Shown here one piece after another: positions 22,721 through 33,316 of a stretch of 52,909 nt of DNA; position 1 is the first letter of the stretch; each line of letters begins with the position of its first letter. The position numbers were made by a program, and so were the translations under genes. Origin of the DNA: Geosiphon pyriformis (taxonomy: Eukaryota > Glomeromycota > Glomeromycetes > Archaeosporales > Geosiphonaceae); the NCBI GenBank assembly GCA_016748015.1, contig JAAOMT010000492.1, positions 4,747 through 57,655 of the forward strand, in the 5' to 3' direction. Below the pieces are notes generated by a model. The model did no database searches. It was not told the DNA's origin and saw only the letters and a list, made by a program, of their open reading frames with translations.

Positions 22721-24900
22721 ATTATTGCTTAACTATGAATAATCTAAGTAGCTTTCGTACACAAAGATATCAAGTTAGTTCCCCATTGTCTTTTTGCCTA
22801 AATGAGTAGTTCTAACAGATCTGTGAATAAGAGCTTAATCACTGCTACTTAAAAGTATTAAACTGATTGAAAAACATAAAACTGAAACAATATCATAAAT
22901 TTACTTAGAAAAATGAAATTAATATAGGGATCAGATATTTAAAATTTAAACGTGATTCGATGCATTTTATTATTTTTATAATTTGGAAATTGAAAAACTC
23001 TAAATGCATTTTTCCTTTCAAACAAACTTTAATAAAAACACCAAGTTTTTTTTAAAAATTTTCAGATATTTTCATTTGGAATTTCTAAATATTTAAATTT
23101 TTATTTATAATTTTTTCTTTATAGTTTTAATTTTTTCAAAATTAAAATAAAAAAGTTTTATTAACGCTCAAAAATAACTTTAGATTTTCAAAAAAAATTT
23201 TTGATGATTAATTCAAACATATTTTTCGTTAAACATAAATTTAAGAGAAATATTAAATCAACTTAAATACACAATACTATATTTCTTTATTAACTATATA
23301 TTATGTGATTATTCAAATTATATATATTTTAATTAAACTATATGTGATTTACTTACAAAAATTCATGTTTTAATAGATTAAAAAAATATATTTTGCTTGG
23401 TAAAACAAATTTTTTATTATTGAATCATATTTTTATTAATTATTTAGAGTTAACTTGATTCTGATTTTTTTGAAATCATCAAAAATTTGGTTTAATTTTA
23501 CTTCTTTTATATAATTAATTTGTTGCATACTTTTATATTTCTTATCTTAAATTTTTATTTGATTTTTGAAGAATATTTCAAAGATCTCTATATAAATAAT
23601 TTATATTTTAAGTGTTATTGTGATTATAATAGGTCAAATATTATTACTACTTCTATGATCATTTTTATTCTTGATAGATTTTAGGAAAATAAAATGCGAG
23701 CTAAATTATTTATTTAGTTCATCTTTTTAGCATAAATTGAATCTAAAAAAAATTATTTTCTAAAAATTGTGGAATATATATATTTTATTATTGGCTATTC
23801 TTTCAATGCATACTTTCTCTAAGTGCATAAATATATTTGGCTCCAAGGGTGTGCACATATAGGAATATTATTGTAATTTAATAAAAATTAATTTTATATA
23901 TATTTAGTTTTGGTATTAACAAATAAATAATGAAGATTTAATGAATTAATTAAAAAATGTATCATATTTATAGAATGGTTTGTTAAAATTATACTTGCCC
24001 ATGAACATTTAGTATATTTTATTTTAATTGTTAATAGTTTGCATTATTTTATGTACTAACGAAAATATTATTTTTTAATTTATTAAACACTGAAATTGTG
24101 AGTAAATCAAATAAAGTTTAATTAAAATATATAGAATAAAAATTAACTCAAAAATATATAATTTGAATGCTGTCACACAGTGAGGAGGTATATTATCGTG
24201 TATTTGAGTTGGTGTTAATATTTCTCGATTGATGGTGAACATTTACTGTTAAATTTTGGTCTAACAGAAAATCTTTTTGAAATTAACATATTAACATGGT
24301 CAACGAGGACGAGTAGTAGTTATGATATCACTTTACTATTAAGTTATTAATTCATTTTAGCCTGTTAACTTTAAAGTTTGAAAGAAAAAATAAAGTTAAA
24401 AATTTTTAAAATTTGATACCTCTCACTTTTAGTGAGTAGCTAAGGATAATAAAGATTCCTCGAAATGTTGATATTATAAGCAAAAGAGGTTTTGAAATTA
24501 AATCATAACTATTTATCGGCGTCTTTGTGTACTAAAAATCTACTTAAAATTAATTATATTTAAACTTAATCAATAAGAGTTCAAGGGAAACTGATCACTG
24601 TGAGCTATATCTTACAACATGATCGAGATTAGATAGGAGTTTGCAAGATTGGATTCAAACAAAAGAAATATTATTTTTTATCACTTATGAAACTAAAAAT
24701 ATTAATTTCATTATAGAGTTTAAAAATTGTGATGTCCGATCATTAAGAGTCGTCTAAATATGATAGATAGTAAAATAAGCTTTTAAATCAATTGCACACA
24801 CTGTAATTATATTTTTAATTTTGTTCAACTTCTTACCTTTTGGCAAATAAATTAATTCTTTTAAAAAGTAAAATAAATTTTGTGTTAATTAATTTAAATT
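22721..24900. other. AT-rich spacer, no gene recognised
   Basis: Some slightly GC-richer patches (24,160-24,330 and 24,580-24,660) have no consistent frame. The first 60 bp (to about 22,790) resemble the kinase 5' flank downstream of the scrap. Confidence 0.4.
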
Positions 24901-24906
24901 AATGAA

Positions 24907-26343
24907 TTAATCAATATAAAAATAGATAAACTGACCTTTTGTCTCTTCAAACATTTGCAAACTTAAAACACGACTTGTATAAATTGCTTGTGGATGAGTT
25001 TTTATCTTTGTTGTCGTTGTCATTATCGCTGTTTTTGAATGATTTGTTGTCGAGTCGTTTTTCAACATTTTTTTAACGTATTTCTCTGATTCTAAAAACT
25101 CTGAATTATAAGAAAAACGTAGTTCCCCCAACTCATTTTTAAGTTCTTTCGCAGTAGGACGATTCTTGGGATTAGGATCCCAACACTTTACGATCATTTC
25201 AGCAATTGAAGGTGGAATAAGTGGGTAAGTAATCTTAGGTCTTTGACCATTTAAAATATCCATTATAAGAATATGATCATGAGAACGATCATGAAAAGGA
25301 GGCTTTCCTGTTGCTAATTCCCATAATAACATGGCAAAACTAAAAATATCACCAGCCATTCTAAACTTTTCTCCTCTAAATACTTCTGGTGGAATGTATG
25401 GAATGACTCCATATATCTTTTTTTCCTTTGTTGTTGTTGCTTCATGGTTTACTGGTTGACATAATCCGAGGTCTCCAATATTTATAAATTGATTATCAAA
25501 TTGTAGGATGTTACCCGAGTGTAGGTCACGATGAACCATACCAGAGGAATGAATTTGTGAAAGTCCAGAAGCTATATTCCACGCGATCAATAATTTATCA
25601 GACCAACTCATAGAATGAAAATTTATTGATAAATATTTTCTCATGTCTCCATGTTCGGCAAACTGCATCACAATTCCATACTCGAGTGTTTCAGCGTTTT
25701 GCGTAATCCCCAATATTGAAGAGATCTGTTGTAAGCACCCACCGTTATTCATAAACATAGCTCTTTGAATATTTAACTGTAAAAAAGTAAATAAATAATA
25801 TCATAAATAAACGATAAGATATAATAAATAATATACTGTAAATAAATAATAGATAAATATTAATTAATAATATATATATATAAATATAAATAATAATACT
25901 TTGTTTACCTCTTTAAACACTTCTGAACTGTTGGTTTTTATAACTTTTATTGCTACTTCAGTGCCTATTCTTTCTCTTTCAAATTCCAATGAACCATGAT
26001 GTTTTATACTATATTTATTAATTAATCCATCAATTAGGGTTGCTTTATAAATTATACCGAACCCTCCTTTAGCAATTTCATTGATATTCGACAAACGCTC
26101 CCATGGAATCCATTCACAGTAATATAATTGAATATAAGGTGGAGTATAGATTGAATTTTTAATTATTTCATTAACTTCTTTATTCCCGCTTGAAAAGTCT
26201 TTATAATGTTTTTCAAAAAATATGAACCAGCATGCCGCACACGAATTATAATCTTTATTATCTTTAATACTCCTTTGACACCGTTTACATTCGTTGCAAT
26301 CATGAACATATGGACGATATCTATTAATTTCTTTGTATTCCAT
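24907..26343 (-). CDS. two-exon protein kinase, tyrosine-kinase-like, intact motifs
   Basis: This is the best-preserved kinase of the window. Exon 1 (26,343-25,909; 145 codons) starts MEYKEINRYRPYVHDCNE, has CKRCQRS and SCAACWFIFF, then YYCEWIPWERLSNI, the glycine loop AKGGFGIIYKA and VAIKVIK. A 132-nt intron (25,908-25,777; GTAAAC donor, TTTACAG acceptor) joins in phase 0 to LNIQRAMFMNNGG. Exon 2 has GIVMQFAEHGDMRKYL, MVHRDLHSGNILQ, GDLGLCQP, YIPPEVFRGEKF, DIFSFAMLLWELATGKPPF, IVKCWDPNPKNRPTAKEL and a Thr-rich tail ending IYTSRVLSLQMFEETKG. All catalytic residues are present; DFG reads DLG. The frame runs to TAA at 24,907, but a GTCAGT at 24,935-24,930 aligns with the donor-like site of the other copies. 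A further 3' exon is therefore possible. An in-frame ATG six codons upstream is less conserved. Confidence 0.9.
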
Positions 26344-26470
26344 GATTTGGATAAAGAACAAAGGATAAAGAAGGATAAAATATGAATAAGTTATTATTCA
26401 AAGAGGTTTTCTTTAAAAGTTTATTTAATAGTACATTTAGAAAGTTATTTGTCTAAAGGCGAGTTCTTAT
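26344..26470 (-). promoter_or_regulatory. kinase 5' flank
   Basis: On the minus strand, TTTAAAGAAAACCTCTTTGA and AATAACTTATTC lie between a CTTTCTAAATGTACTATTAA element and the start. It matches the flanks at 14.45 kb and 30.0 kb. Confidence 0.5.
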
Positions 26471-27190
26471 TTTATATTGTTTCTTCTATGTTCCCCATAG
26501 TGTTACAAATCAATTTATTAACCTTATTCATCATATTAAATAGGTTTAACTATCAACAAATTTAAGTTTCTTAAGTACACAATATACTAAAAAAGTTTAT
26601 AATTGTCTCATTGTATTGTTGGGCTAAATGACCAGTTCAATTTCTTTGTAGAACAACAACAACAGTAACAATAACAAATTAGGCGCATAAAAATTACTGT
26701 ATGATTTAATCATATGACCCCTATCATTATTAATCATTTTCTGTTTTACTATGAATAAAAGCATAAACACTGTTTCTTAAATTTTGGCCTAATGCTAAAA
26801 CAAATTTTAGCATTATCCTTTTAAATATCATAATATCACATTTCATAATTTAAAACAGTATATTTTATTGATAGGTGAACTTAATTTTTTAAACTTTTTT
26901 TCGTATAAAGAATAACTTTGACTCGAAATAAAGCAATTTTTTTAAATAATATTTTTAATAAAAACACAATTATTTATATTCAAATAGTATATTTAAAATT
27001 CAGCAATAATACGCGTGTAAAGAAAATCAAGTTACATTATCAGTTTATCCTTAGAGATTCTTAATAAATTTTTTTTGAAATTGGCAAAAAAAAGAATCTT
27101 ATATTCTTTCTATATAAGGGAAAATGTATTTGCTTGTAATCGATGGCATTTAATAGCATAATTCTAGAAAAGCAGTTTTTAATAAAGAAA
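26471..27190. other. AT-rich region between two kinase 5' ends
   Basis: It includes AATAGGTTTAACTATCAACA and AACAACAACAACAGTAACAA, resembling sequence upstream of the kinase copies at 2.5 kb and 4.0 kb. No gene recognised. Confidence 0.4.
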
Positions 27191-27195
27191 TCATT

Positions 27196-27259
27196 AAGCA
27201 TTTGCCACACTGCAATTATGAGCATATAGATGAGTTCTTCTAATTTCTTTGGGTTCCAT
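27196..27259 (-). pseudogene. kinase start fragment
   Basis: The minus-strand frame MEPKEIRRTHLYAHNCSV matches the kinase N-terminus and then stops after VANA. Only about 20 codons of exon 1 remain. A conserved 5' flank (27,260-27,330) and the upstream block at 27.6 kb follow. Confidence 0.65.
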
Positions 27260-27589
27260 GATGTGAATAAGTGCGTAAAAAGCATATAATGTGAATAGAT
27301 TATATTCGAAGAGCGTAGGTTTAGAAATTTTTTTTTTAAAGCGGAGTTGGTATTTTTACTGTTTCTTCATATTAACAAATCATAAAATGTCGTTATTCAT
27401 GAAACTAGTATTCGATGCAAATCATACTAAATTGGTTTAAAGCTCAAAATGAAATAAATATAGGGAATCAAAGACATTTTAAAAATTTAAATATTAATTC
27501 GAATTTTCATAACATTAAAAAATTTATCTTTTAAAATGCAATAATATATATATTTTTATTAATAGTGTTAGTTTTAGTTTGTATAACAG

Positions 27590-27720
27590 TAAAACAGAAA
27601 AGTTTTATTAACAGCTCCTTTTAGTTTCTTGTTTTTATTAGCTCTTGGTTTCTTTTAAACTAACTTTGAGTTCTTCAATCGAAAACTTTCCGATTATTAA
27701 TTAATCGATTAAAGGTATTT
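27590..27720 (-). repeat. kinase-upstream conserved block, copy 3
   Basis: It aligns with the blocks at 4.7 kb and 14.1 kb (AGTTTTATTAACAGCTCCTT, then TAGCTCTTGGTTTCTTTTAA). This copy has more stops in every frame. It lies about 330 bp upstream of the kinase start fragment at 27,259. Confidence 0.5.
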
Positions 27721-27899
27721 TAAAGAGATTCTCTTAGGTATATCTATAAATAAAGCTTTATAAACCAATTAATTAGAGAATATCAAAAAAAGGTAGTTTA
27801 AATTTCAAATGCCAGAGTGATCCCACAACTGCTAAAATCAAAATTTCGCCGCTAATTTACATTAGACCTCAAAATCATTTAAATCTATCAAATTTCAAA

Positions 27900-30005
27900 T
27901 CATGTTGTTTAATCATTTTTAAAAGCAAGAACTCGATAATAAAATTAAAGAGTTAATGAAATTTAACCGTTACAATATTATTTAACAAAAGAATTTTAAT
28001 TTTTTAGTATAAACTCTTAAATATGTAGATATGTAGAAATGCAATTTTTCTTAACTTATAGAGAATAAGCTTCTCATAATTTAAAAAATTGATAAAATAA
28101 TTAAAAACTTAATTTTAAAAAAAGCAAGTATTTTTAAAATTTTTAAAAAAATACATAAGCAATTATAAGTTATAATGCTCGAATAATAATATTTAAATAT
28201 AAAATAAATTTAGTTATCATTTTATTGTCTTAATATTTTTTTCTTTTTAAAAAGTAATAATAAAATCTTTTAATATTAATCTAATTTTATTATATTAATT
28301 AAAGTTAAAATAAAATTAATTTTTATTGCTCAATTGTAAATTTTGTAAAATTAAATAACATTATTAAAATACCACAATATAATTTATTTTGAATTAAATA
28401 AAGATTTTTAAACAAAAGATATTTAATTTACATTTAAAATTGAATATAAATATAAAATATAAATTTGAAAAAATATATTATAAATAAAATTTTGATTATT
28501 TGTTTTATTTACTGTTTTTATTTTTTTAATGTTCTTTTTAAAATATAAAGTTTAAAACTTAATCAGTTATTTCTTTATTTTGGAATATTAACAATTTTTT
28601 TATATGAAAAAACTCGCTGCACTAATGTCATACCTCCAATCTATTGTGAAATCCTTTCATTTAAGTGATGAATTTCCTAATAAAAGATCTTGAATAAAAT
28701 ATCAAATTTAGGTAATATAGAGTAGATAATCAATTATTTAAGTAATTATTTTGCTCAACTGGCTTCCAAGTTAGAAATATTAGATTTTTACCAATTTTTT
28801 TTGAGAAACCTTTAATCTAGTTTCGCCCTTATACCGGTTCAAATAGAGGTTCACCCTTTAAAAAATTATTATAACTAAAATAAAATTTTCTTTTTAAAGT
28901 TCAAAGTAAAAGACTTTGATAAGAATTCCAAATCTAATTATATCATAATTTTTATTTAAATACTTTTCAGGTTTGAATAACCTGAAAAATATCGAACTAT
29001 TTATTTATTAATTTATTTTTTATTTATTTTATAGCCACCTCTATGTTAATTTAATTAATATGTTTAATTTCCATAAAAATTTCAAATGCTTTAGAATTAT
29101 TATCATGAAAATTTATAAAGCCGATTAAGTTTTTATTGTAATTTTAAATTTCTAAAAATTTACCAAAGTCATTTTAACTCCAATTATATAGATTAAACAA
29201 AGTTACTGAAAATGTTTATTATTAGACAAATAATTAATTCAATATAAAGTGTTTTCTAAAAAAAAAGGAATATGCAAAATAATAAATATTGATTATTTCT
29301 TTTTTTAATTTTTATAAAAATATAAACATATTTTTATTCTATCTTAATTTCATAAAATTTTATAAAATAAAAGTAAATTATTTTTGTTCATTATTTAAAG
29401 ATCATAAATATAAAATTTAAAATCAATTTATAAAATTTGTTAAATATTGACATTTAAAAAAAGCGATGAAAATTTTTCACAAACGCAATATAATATTTGA
29501 TCACTATCTAAATTTTTAATATTATTTGATATTAAAAACTCTCAACATACAACTTTTCTTAATACGAAATCAAATTTAAAAAATATTCAAATCAAAAACT
29601 TTTATTTTCAACTTCTTAATAATTCTGATCAATGATATATCTATTATTAAATTATATGAAAATAAACTTTTTTTAATTATAAAAACCATCAAGCTCATCT
29701 ATTAATAGAATATATTATTATGAAATGATTTTCAGTGAATAAATAAATTTAATTTACTCCTCGAATTACATTTAAAATTTTGAATATCTCTGATACTTTA
29801 TTGATTTTCATTTAAAGTCTTATTTTTTAATTTAAATTACACATTTTAACTAAAGATCTGAAAATGATTAATGAAGCAACGATTAAATTATATAGCATTT
29901 TTCATACTTCACATGAAACCTAATTGTTTTTATACTTGTTTCGCTATAAAGGAATCAAACTATTTGTTTAGAATATGAAACTTTATGATTTTTAAAAATA
30001 TAGAA
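27900..30005. other. AT-rich spacer, old dispersed repeats
   Basis: A stretch near 29,080-29,450 resembles parts of the repeat pair at 36.7 and 42.0 kb (AAATTTATAAAGCC, ATTTCATAAAATTTTATAAA). The 28,850 motif is shared with 12,980. No gene recognised. Confidence 0.35.
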
Positions 30006-30019
30006 ACAGCCTTTAAAAA

Positions 30020-30143
30020 TCTTTCTAAACGTATTATCGAATAAAGCTTTAAAAAAAACCTCTTCGAATAATAATCTATTCACATATTATATTTTTTCCT
30101 TTATCCTCTGTCCACTGTCCACATCATGGGAAACAAAGAAATT
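30020..30143 (+). pseudogene. kinase 5' flank and first six codons, cut by a junction
   Basis: CTTTCTAAACGTATTATCGA, AATAAAGCTTTAAAAAAAAC and the CCACATC-ATG context are the standard kinase 5' flank. The ATG at 30,126 starts MGNKEI (GGAAACAAAGAAATT), and kinase similarity then stops at about 30,143. The next bases (TCATCAAGTTTATC) belong to a coding stretch on the opposite strand that reads best with TGA as Trp. This is therefore the left breakpoint of the Mollicutes-like block. Confidence 0.7.
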
Positions 30144-30275
30144 TCATCAAGTTTATCTAAATTCTTTTGAGCTTCTTCGGCTCATATTACTTTATAAATT
30201 TATTTCTTTAAGAATGAAATAATTTATTTCAATTTACTTTTTTTAATCCTAAACTTTCCAGCAAATCATTCTCGG
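30144..30275 (-). pseudogene. bacterial-type coding fragment at the junction
   Basis: In code 4 the minus strand gives ENDLLESLGLKKVNWNKLFH (W from TGA at 30229-30231) and, in another frame, VIWAEEAQKNLDKLDEI (W from TGA at 30182-30184) up to the kinase junction. One frameshift separates them. No family recognised. It may be the 3' continuation of the ribbon-helix-helix gene next to it. Confidence 0.45.
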
Positions 30276-30321
30276 TATGAAATTATAGATTTTTTTTTCT
30301 TTTCTTTTTTGTAATATTTTT

Positions 30322-30486
30322 CTAATTTACTAACCTTTCTAAATATCAAGTTAAAGTCTTTAAAAGGTAAAATTCACGAGGTTTATAGATAAGATTTTCA
30401 AACCTTTTTAAGTTTTTTTCTAAGTGTTGTTTAGTTTCTTTAGGTAAATTTATAGTAGTTAACCTAATTTGGTTTTTAATTCTTTT
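30322..30486 (-). pseudogene. ribbon-helix-helix-like protein, second copy
   Basis: The frame has KRIKNQIRLTTINLPKETKQ, HLEKNLKRF, KPREFYLLKTLTWYLERL. The beta-strand/LPKE/helix/REF/helix order, (R)LTTINLPKE...PREFYLLKTLTWYLE, is that of small DNA-binding RHH proteins (CopG/Arc/MetJ fold). The W of TWYLE is a TGA at 30346-30348. It is homologous to the neighbour at 30,532-30,741 (ELPKxLExxLENIKK...PKEFIVYETLVKYIE). The frame then meets TAG at 30322-30324. A start codon was not identified. Function would be transcription repression or antitoxin-like binding; no toxin partner is visible. Confidence 0.5.
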
Positions 30487-30531
30487 GAACTTTTATCAAT
30501 CTTCTCTAATGTATATTTTTTTTTAGTCTCG

Positions 30532-30741
30532 TTATAAAATCCCTAAAGCTTTCCAAACTGAAAATTTTTGAATATCCTCTAACTTTTCAATATACTTAAC
30601 TAAAGTTTCATAAACAATAAATTCTTTAGGTTGCTCACTAACTTTTTTAATATTTTCAAGACACCTTTCTAATTTTTTAGGAAGTTCTAATTTAATTTCT
30701 AACTTTTTTAATTTAGATTTTGTAACAATCGATTTTATCAT
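30532..30741 (-). CDS. ribbon-helix-helix-like small protein
   Basis: This 69-aa frame runs MIKSIVTKSKLKKLEIKLEL, PKKLERCLENIKKV, PKEFIVYETLVKYIEKLED and ends FSVWKALGIL. A basic N-terminus, a short beta strand (LEIKLELP) and two helices with the P-K-E-F turn fit the RHH fold of CopG/Arc-type DNA-binding proteins. It contains no TGA, so it is also open in the standard code. A paralogue lies just downstream on the same strand (30,322-30,486), which makes a tandem pair. No Shine-Dalgarno sequence is obvious. The family call rests on pattern only. Confidence 0.5.
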   Translation of the reverse strand: MIKSIVTKSKLKKLEIKLELPKKLERCLENIKKVSEQPKEFIVYETLVKYIEKLEDIQKFSVWKALGIL

Positions 30742-30843
30742 ATTTGTTATTATTTATATTATAGTTTATACTAATATAGATTTTACACTATACAGTTGTT
30801 TTGGTTTATCAATTTTTACTACTCCCACATTAGTTCTTTCCAT

Positions 30844-31095
30844 TTAAGCTAAACTAATATTCTGACTATCTTTAATTACTGCTTTAAAATTGGGAATAAT
30901 ATTTTTAGCATCTTTAATATTATCTCATTTGCTACTTCTTAAACTAATCTTTTCTAAGTTAATTAAGTTTGATAAGTCTAGTTGAATAATACTTTTACAA
31001 TCAGTTATTCATAAGTTCTTAATTTTTTTACTCTCATCTTTATCAAATTTAAGCACTTGAACTGCTTTCTGCCAATTATTCAAGAAAGATAATTA
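30844..31095 (-). pseudogene. leucine-rich-repeat-like fragment
   Basis: In code 4 the minus strand reads FLNNWQKAVQVLKFDKDES, KKIKNLWITDCKSIIQLDLS, NLINLEKISLRSSKWDNIKD, AKNIIPNFKAVIKDSQ to a TAA at 30844-30846. LWITDC...LDLSNLINLEKISLRSS is spaced like leucine-rich repeats (L-x-I-x-x-C, L-x-L-S-N-L-x-N-L). The Ws in NLWIT and SKWDN are TGAs at 31009-31011 and 30925-30927. Upstream, KTENKPFNYLSW lies in another frame, so the N-terminus is broken. LRR proteins are common in bacteria that live in host cells; this is inference. Confidence 0.5.
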
Positions 31096-31223
31096 AAAGG
31101 TTTGTTTTCAGTTTTGTTTTCTAATTTACTTTATTTTTGTAGATGAGGAAAATAGGGATAAAAAAAACCACTAGAACACCAACACAAAAAGGGTGATTAA
31201 AACATTTAATTTAAAATGAAATT

Positions 31224-31942
31224 ATGGATAGAAATAATTTAGTGCAAACATTCGAAAATTTAACAATTAAAAATGATCTAGAAGAATTTAAAGAAAAGGT
31301 TATCCAAGAAATAGCAAAATTGTGAAAACAATTAGAGAAAATCAAGAACAACTTCTTGACTAAAATAAGCGGAATATTAACAACAAGAAAACTATTAAAG
31401 ATATTGAGAAATATTTAACTAATAAAAAGAAAAGGTTAAATGTTAAAAGGATTAATACTTCTTGGTCACATGACAATTATTACCATTTTAAAAAACATGG
31501 TTTAGACAGCAAGGTTAATATCCACTTTGACTATCCATTTGAGAAAGTATAAAGAAACTACAAACTAAGTTTCACTTGTAATATAAATTAACTAGTCGTA
31601 GATCTGTAAAAAAATCAGAGGATCAACAATAATCTTTTTTATGAATCTTGATATTTTATTACTACATTAGAAAATACTTATAAAAAAGTTTGTGATAATA
31701 GAAATGAGTGTCCTATTTGTGGTTATAATTGTGAAAAATATTCTTGCTCAACATTTTGTGAGTTTTGCCAAAAGAAAACCAATCTGGTTCAGAAGTGTGA
31801 TTGTCAAGCCAAAGAAGTTAAATGGGAAGTTAAAGAAGAAATAAAAAGTTAGTTCTTCCAAAAAAATTCTTCTTCTAATGACCATAATAATAGTGACAAT
31901 GATCAAGTTTATGACTATAAAGACTATGAGTATAAAGAATAA
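31224..31942 (+). pseudogene. broken code-4 gene with Cys-rich zinc-finger-like region
   Basis: From an ATG at 31,224 the frame reads MDRNNLVQTFENLTIKN and KEKVIQEIAKLWKQLEKIK (W from TGA at 31323-31325). A +1 shift near 31,345 leads to a frame that stays the same to 31,942: IKDIEKYLTNKKKRLNVKR, INTSWSHDNYYHFKKHG, LFYESWYFITTLENTYKK (W from TGA at 31649-31651). It then gives CPICGYNCEKYSCSTFCEFC, CDCQAKEVKWEVKEE and an acidic Asn/Asp tail. Several TAA and one TAG interrupt it. The CPIC...CEFC...CDC pattern suggests zinc binding. Length would be about 240 codons. Family not recognised. Confidence 0.5.
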
Positions 31943-32128
31943 GAAAGAAAACTAATCTATATAATGACTAAAAGACAAGATATTTTATATTTATTCTAAA
32001 GACAAACAAATAGTTTTCTTTTCTTATTATTAACTACTAAAACTGAACCTAAAACTGCTACTATTCTAACTAAAATTAATATATATAAAGTGAATAAAAG
32101 TTCGAATTGTGTTGTTTTCTTGTTTTAA
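31943..32128 (+). other. possible further coding fragment
   Basis: MTKRQDILYLF then TAA, then a Thr/Leu-rich frame to about 32,126. It may be a decayed hydrophobic segment or chance. No clear feature. Confidence 0.25.
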
Positions 32129-32335
32129 TTAAACCAACTCATTTCTTTTGTCTTTTAATTCTTGATTTTCTGCTGGGATTCGATTAGTTTTTTCTCTAGT
32201 TTTTTGTTTTAATTCTCTTAATTGTTTTTTTAAATGGTTTTTCTCCAGTACAAGTTTTTCTATCTCTTCTGTGCCTCTTATTAAATTTCATAATCTTAAT
32301 ATAAAAAAAATATTTTCCCAATTATTCAAAAAAAA
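32129..32335 (-). pseudogene. coiled-coil protein fragment
   Basis: The code-4 frame reads FLNNWENIFFILRLWNLIRG (W in RLWNL is TGA at 32288-32290), then TEEIEKLVLEKNHLKKQLRE and LKQKTREKTNRIPAENQELK, ending NELV-TAA. Heptad-spaced Leu/Ile make a coiled coil. FLNNW also begins the LRR-like piece at 31,090 (FLNNWQKAVQVLKF), which suggests a shared domain border. The 5' end is broken by TAA. Confidence 0.5.
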
Positions 32336-32465
32336 TTAATACTTAAACAAATCAACGAGAAAAAAATCCTTGGCTCTCATGTGAGACAAAATGCTAACAT
32401 AATTGATGCACAGGTTGTTAAAAATAGCTAAAACAACTTTCTAAACTTCTTGTAAATTAATTTTC

Positions 32466-32618
32466 CTAGTATTTTTTGTAACATCGAGAACATGTGATTA
32501 AAATCACTGATTTGCCTTGATTATAACTGTCTCAATTCTTTAAAACTTTATAAGATAATTCATGTTTAAAAATAGGTAAAAAACAACCATGACAAATGAT
32601 AGGAATTTGTCGAGACAT
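32466..32618 (-). CDS. 50-aa two-CxxC protein, intact only in code 4
   Basis: ATG at 32,618 and TAG at 32466-32468 bound a 50-residue frame: MSRQIPIICHGCFLPIFKHE, LSYKVLKNWDSYNQGKSVIL, ITCSRCYKKY. The W at residue 29 is a TGA (32532-32534). In the standard code it would stop after 28 residues and lose the second CxxC. Paired CHGC and CSRC about 30 residues apart resemble a small zinc ribbon, as in some RNA-polymerase-associated or ribosomal-type proteins. That length and Cys spacing point to metal binding, but a specific family is not claimed. It overlaps no other good frame except the Lys-rich frame just upstream. Confidence 0.6.
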
Positions 32619-32692
32619 TTTGACAAATTATTTTTTTATCCTTAGAAATTTCCTCATTATTGCTTTGTCTCTTTCTATTTTCATTAATATTT

Positions 32693-32790
32693 TTATCTTT
32701 TTTTCTTACTACTTATTAGCCAAATTGAACCAATTACTAATATTACTGATCCACCAACAATTAAAGTTGGTTTGATTTAAGAATTATTTA
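32693..32790 (-). pseudogene. C-terminal membrane anchor fragment
   Basis: FLNNS, a TAA, then IKPTLIVGGSVILVIGSIWL and ISSKKKR-stop. A 20-residue hydrophobic segment followed by a Lys/Arg tail fits a single-pass C-terminal anchor with a positive inside end. The N-terminal part of the protein is not found. Confidence 0.45.
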
Positions 32791-32839
32791 AGAAAATAAA
32801 AGATTAAGAAATAGATAAAAAGTATAATTAAAATAAATT

Positions 32840-33088
32840 GTGAAAATAGAAAAATCGAAAGAAAAAATAAAGTTTTTTCTCACCAATTTGAAAGAAAATT
32901 TGGAGGATCAATTGAGTAATTCTATTAAAAAAAATAAAACAGAAATGAAAAAGTTAGTAGCCAAAAGATTGGCGGAAATAGAAAAAAAATGAAAAAATCT
33001 AAGAATCTTTTTATTAGTTGTTGTGTGTTTTTTAGTTCTTTTATTGATCATTGTTGGAGTATTTTTTTATTTGTCAAGAAATAGTTAA
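32840..33088 (+). CDS. 82-aa coiled-coil protein with C-terminal membrane anchor, intact only in code 4
   Basis: From GTG at 32,840 to TAA at 33086-33088 the frame gives VKIEKSKEKIKFFLTNLKEN, LEDQLSNSIKKNKTEMKKLV, AKRLAEIEKKWKNLRIFLLV and VVCFLVLLLIIVGVFFYLSRNS. Residue 51 is a TGA read as Trp (32990-32992). Read as a stop, it would cut the protein exactly before its 24-residue membrane segment. The first 50 residues are charged and helical. With code 4 the gene has no other defect. GTG start is a guess; the first internal Met is residue 36. Role unknown. It is one of three anchor-type products in this block. Confidence 0.6.
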
Positions 33089-33135
33089 TTTTAGTTGGTT
33101 GTGATAAAAGTAATTCTAGAAACTAAAAAAAAGAT

Positions 33136-33190
33136 TAGAGAATGAGACATAAAATAAATAAAGAATGAGACATAAAATAAATAAAAAATG
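33136..33190 (+). repeat. short tandem repeat, about 23 bp, two to three units
   Basis: AGAATGAGACATAAAATAAA repeats with TAA linkers (GAATGAGACATAAAATAAAT twice). It lies between two convergent anchor-type genes. Confidence 0.7.
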
Positions 33191-33316
33191 TGATAATAAC
33201 TAGTATCTCCTCTGTATGAGCTCTGCAATCTATATTTTTTTGTAGTTCTTATTTACTTAATAAGAAACTCACACTGAATTTGTTTTCTTCATGTTTTTTT
33301 TCTATTCTTTTAATTG

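Noticed and set aside
32600-32700. Lys/Asn-rich minus frame (KKDKNINENRKRQSNNEEIS) as an extra gene
   Set aside because: It overlaps the anchor fragment and the 50-aa gene and has low-complexity composition; kept only as a possible linker.
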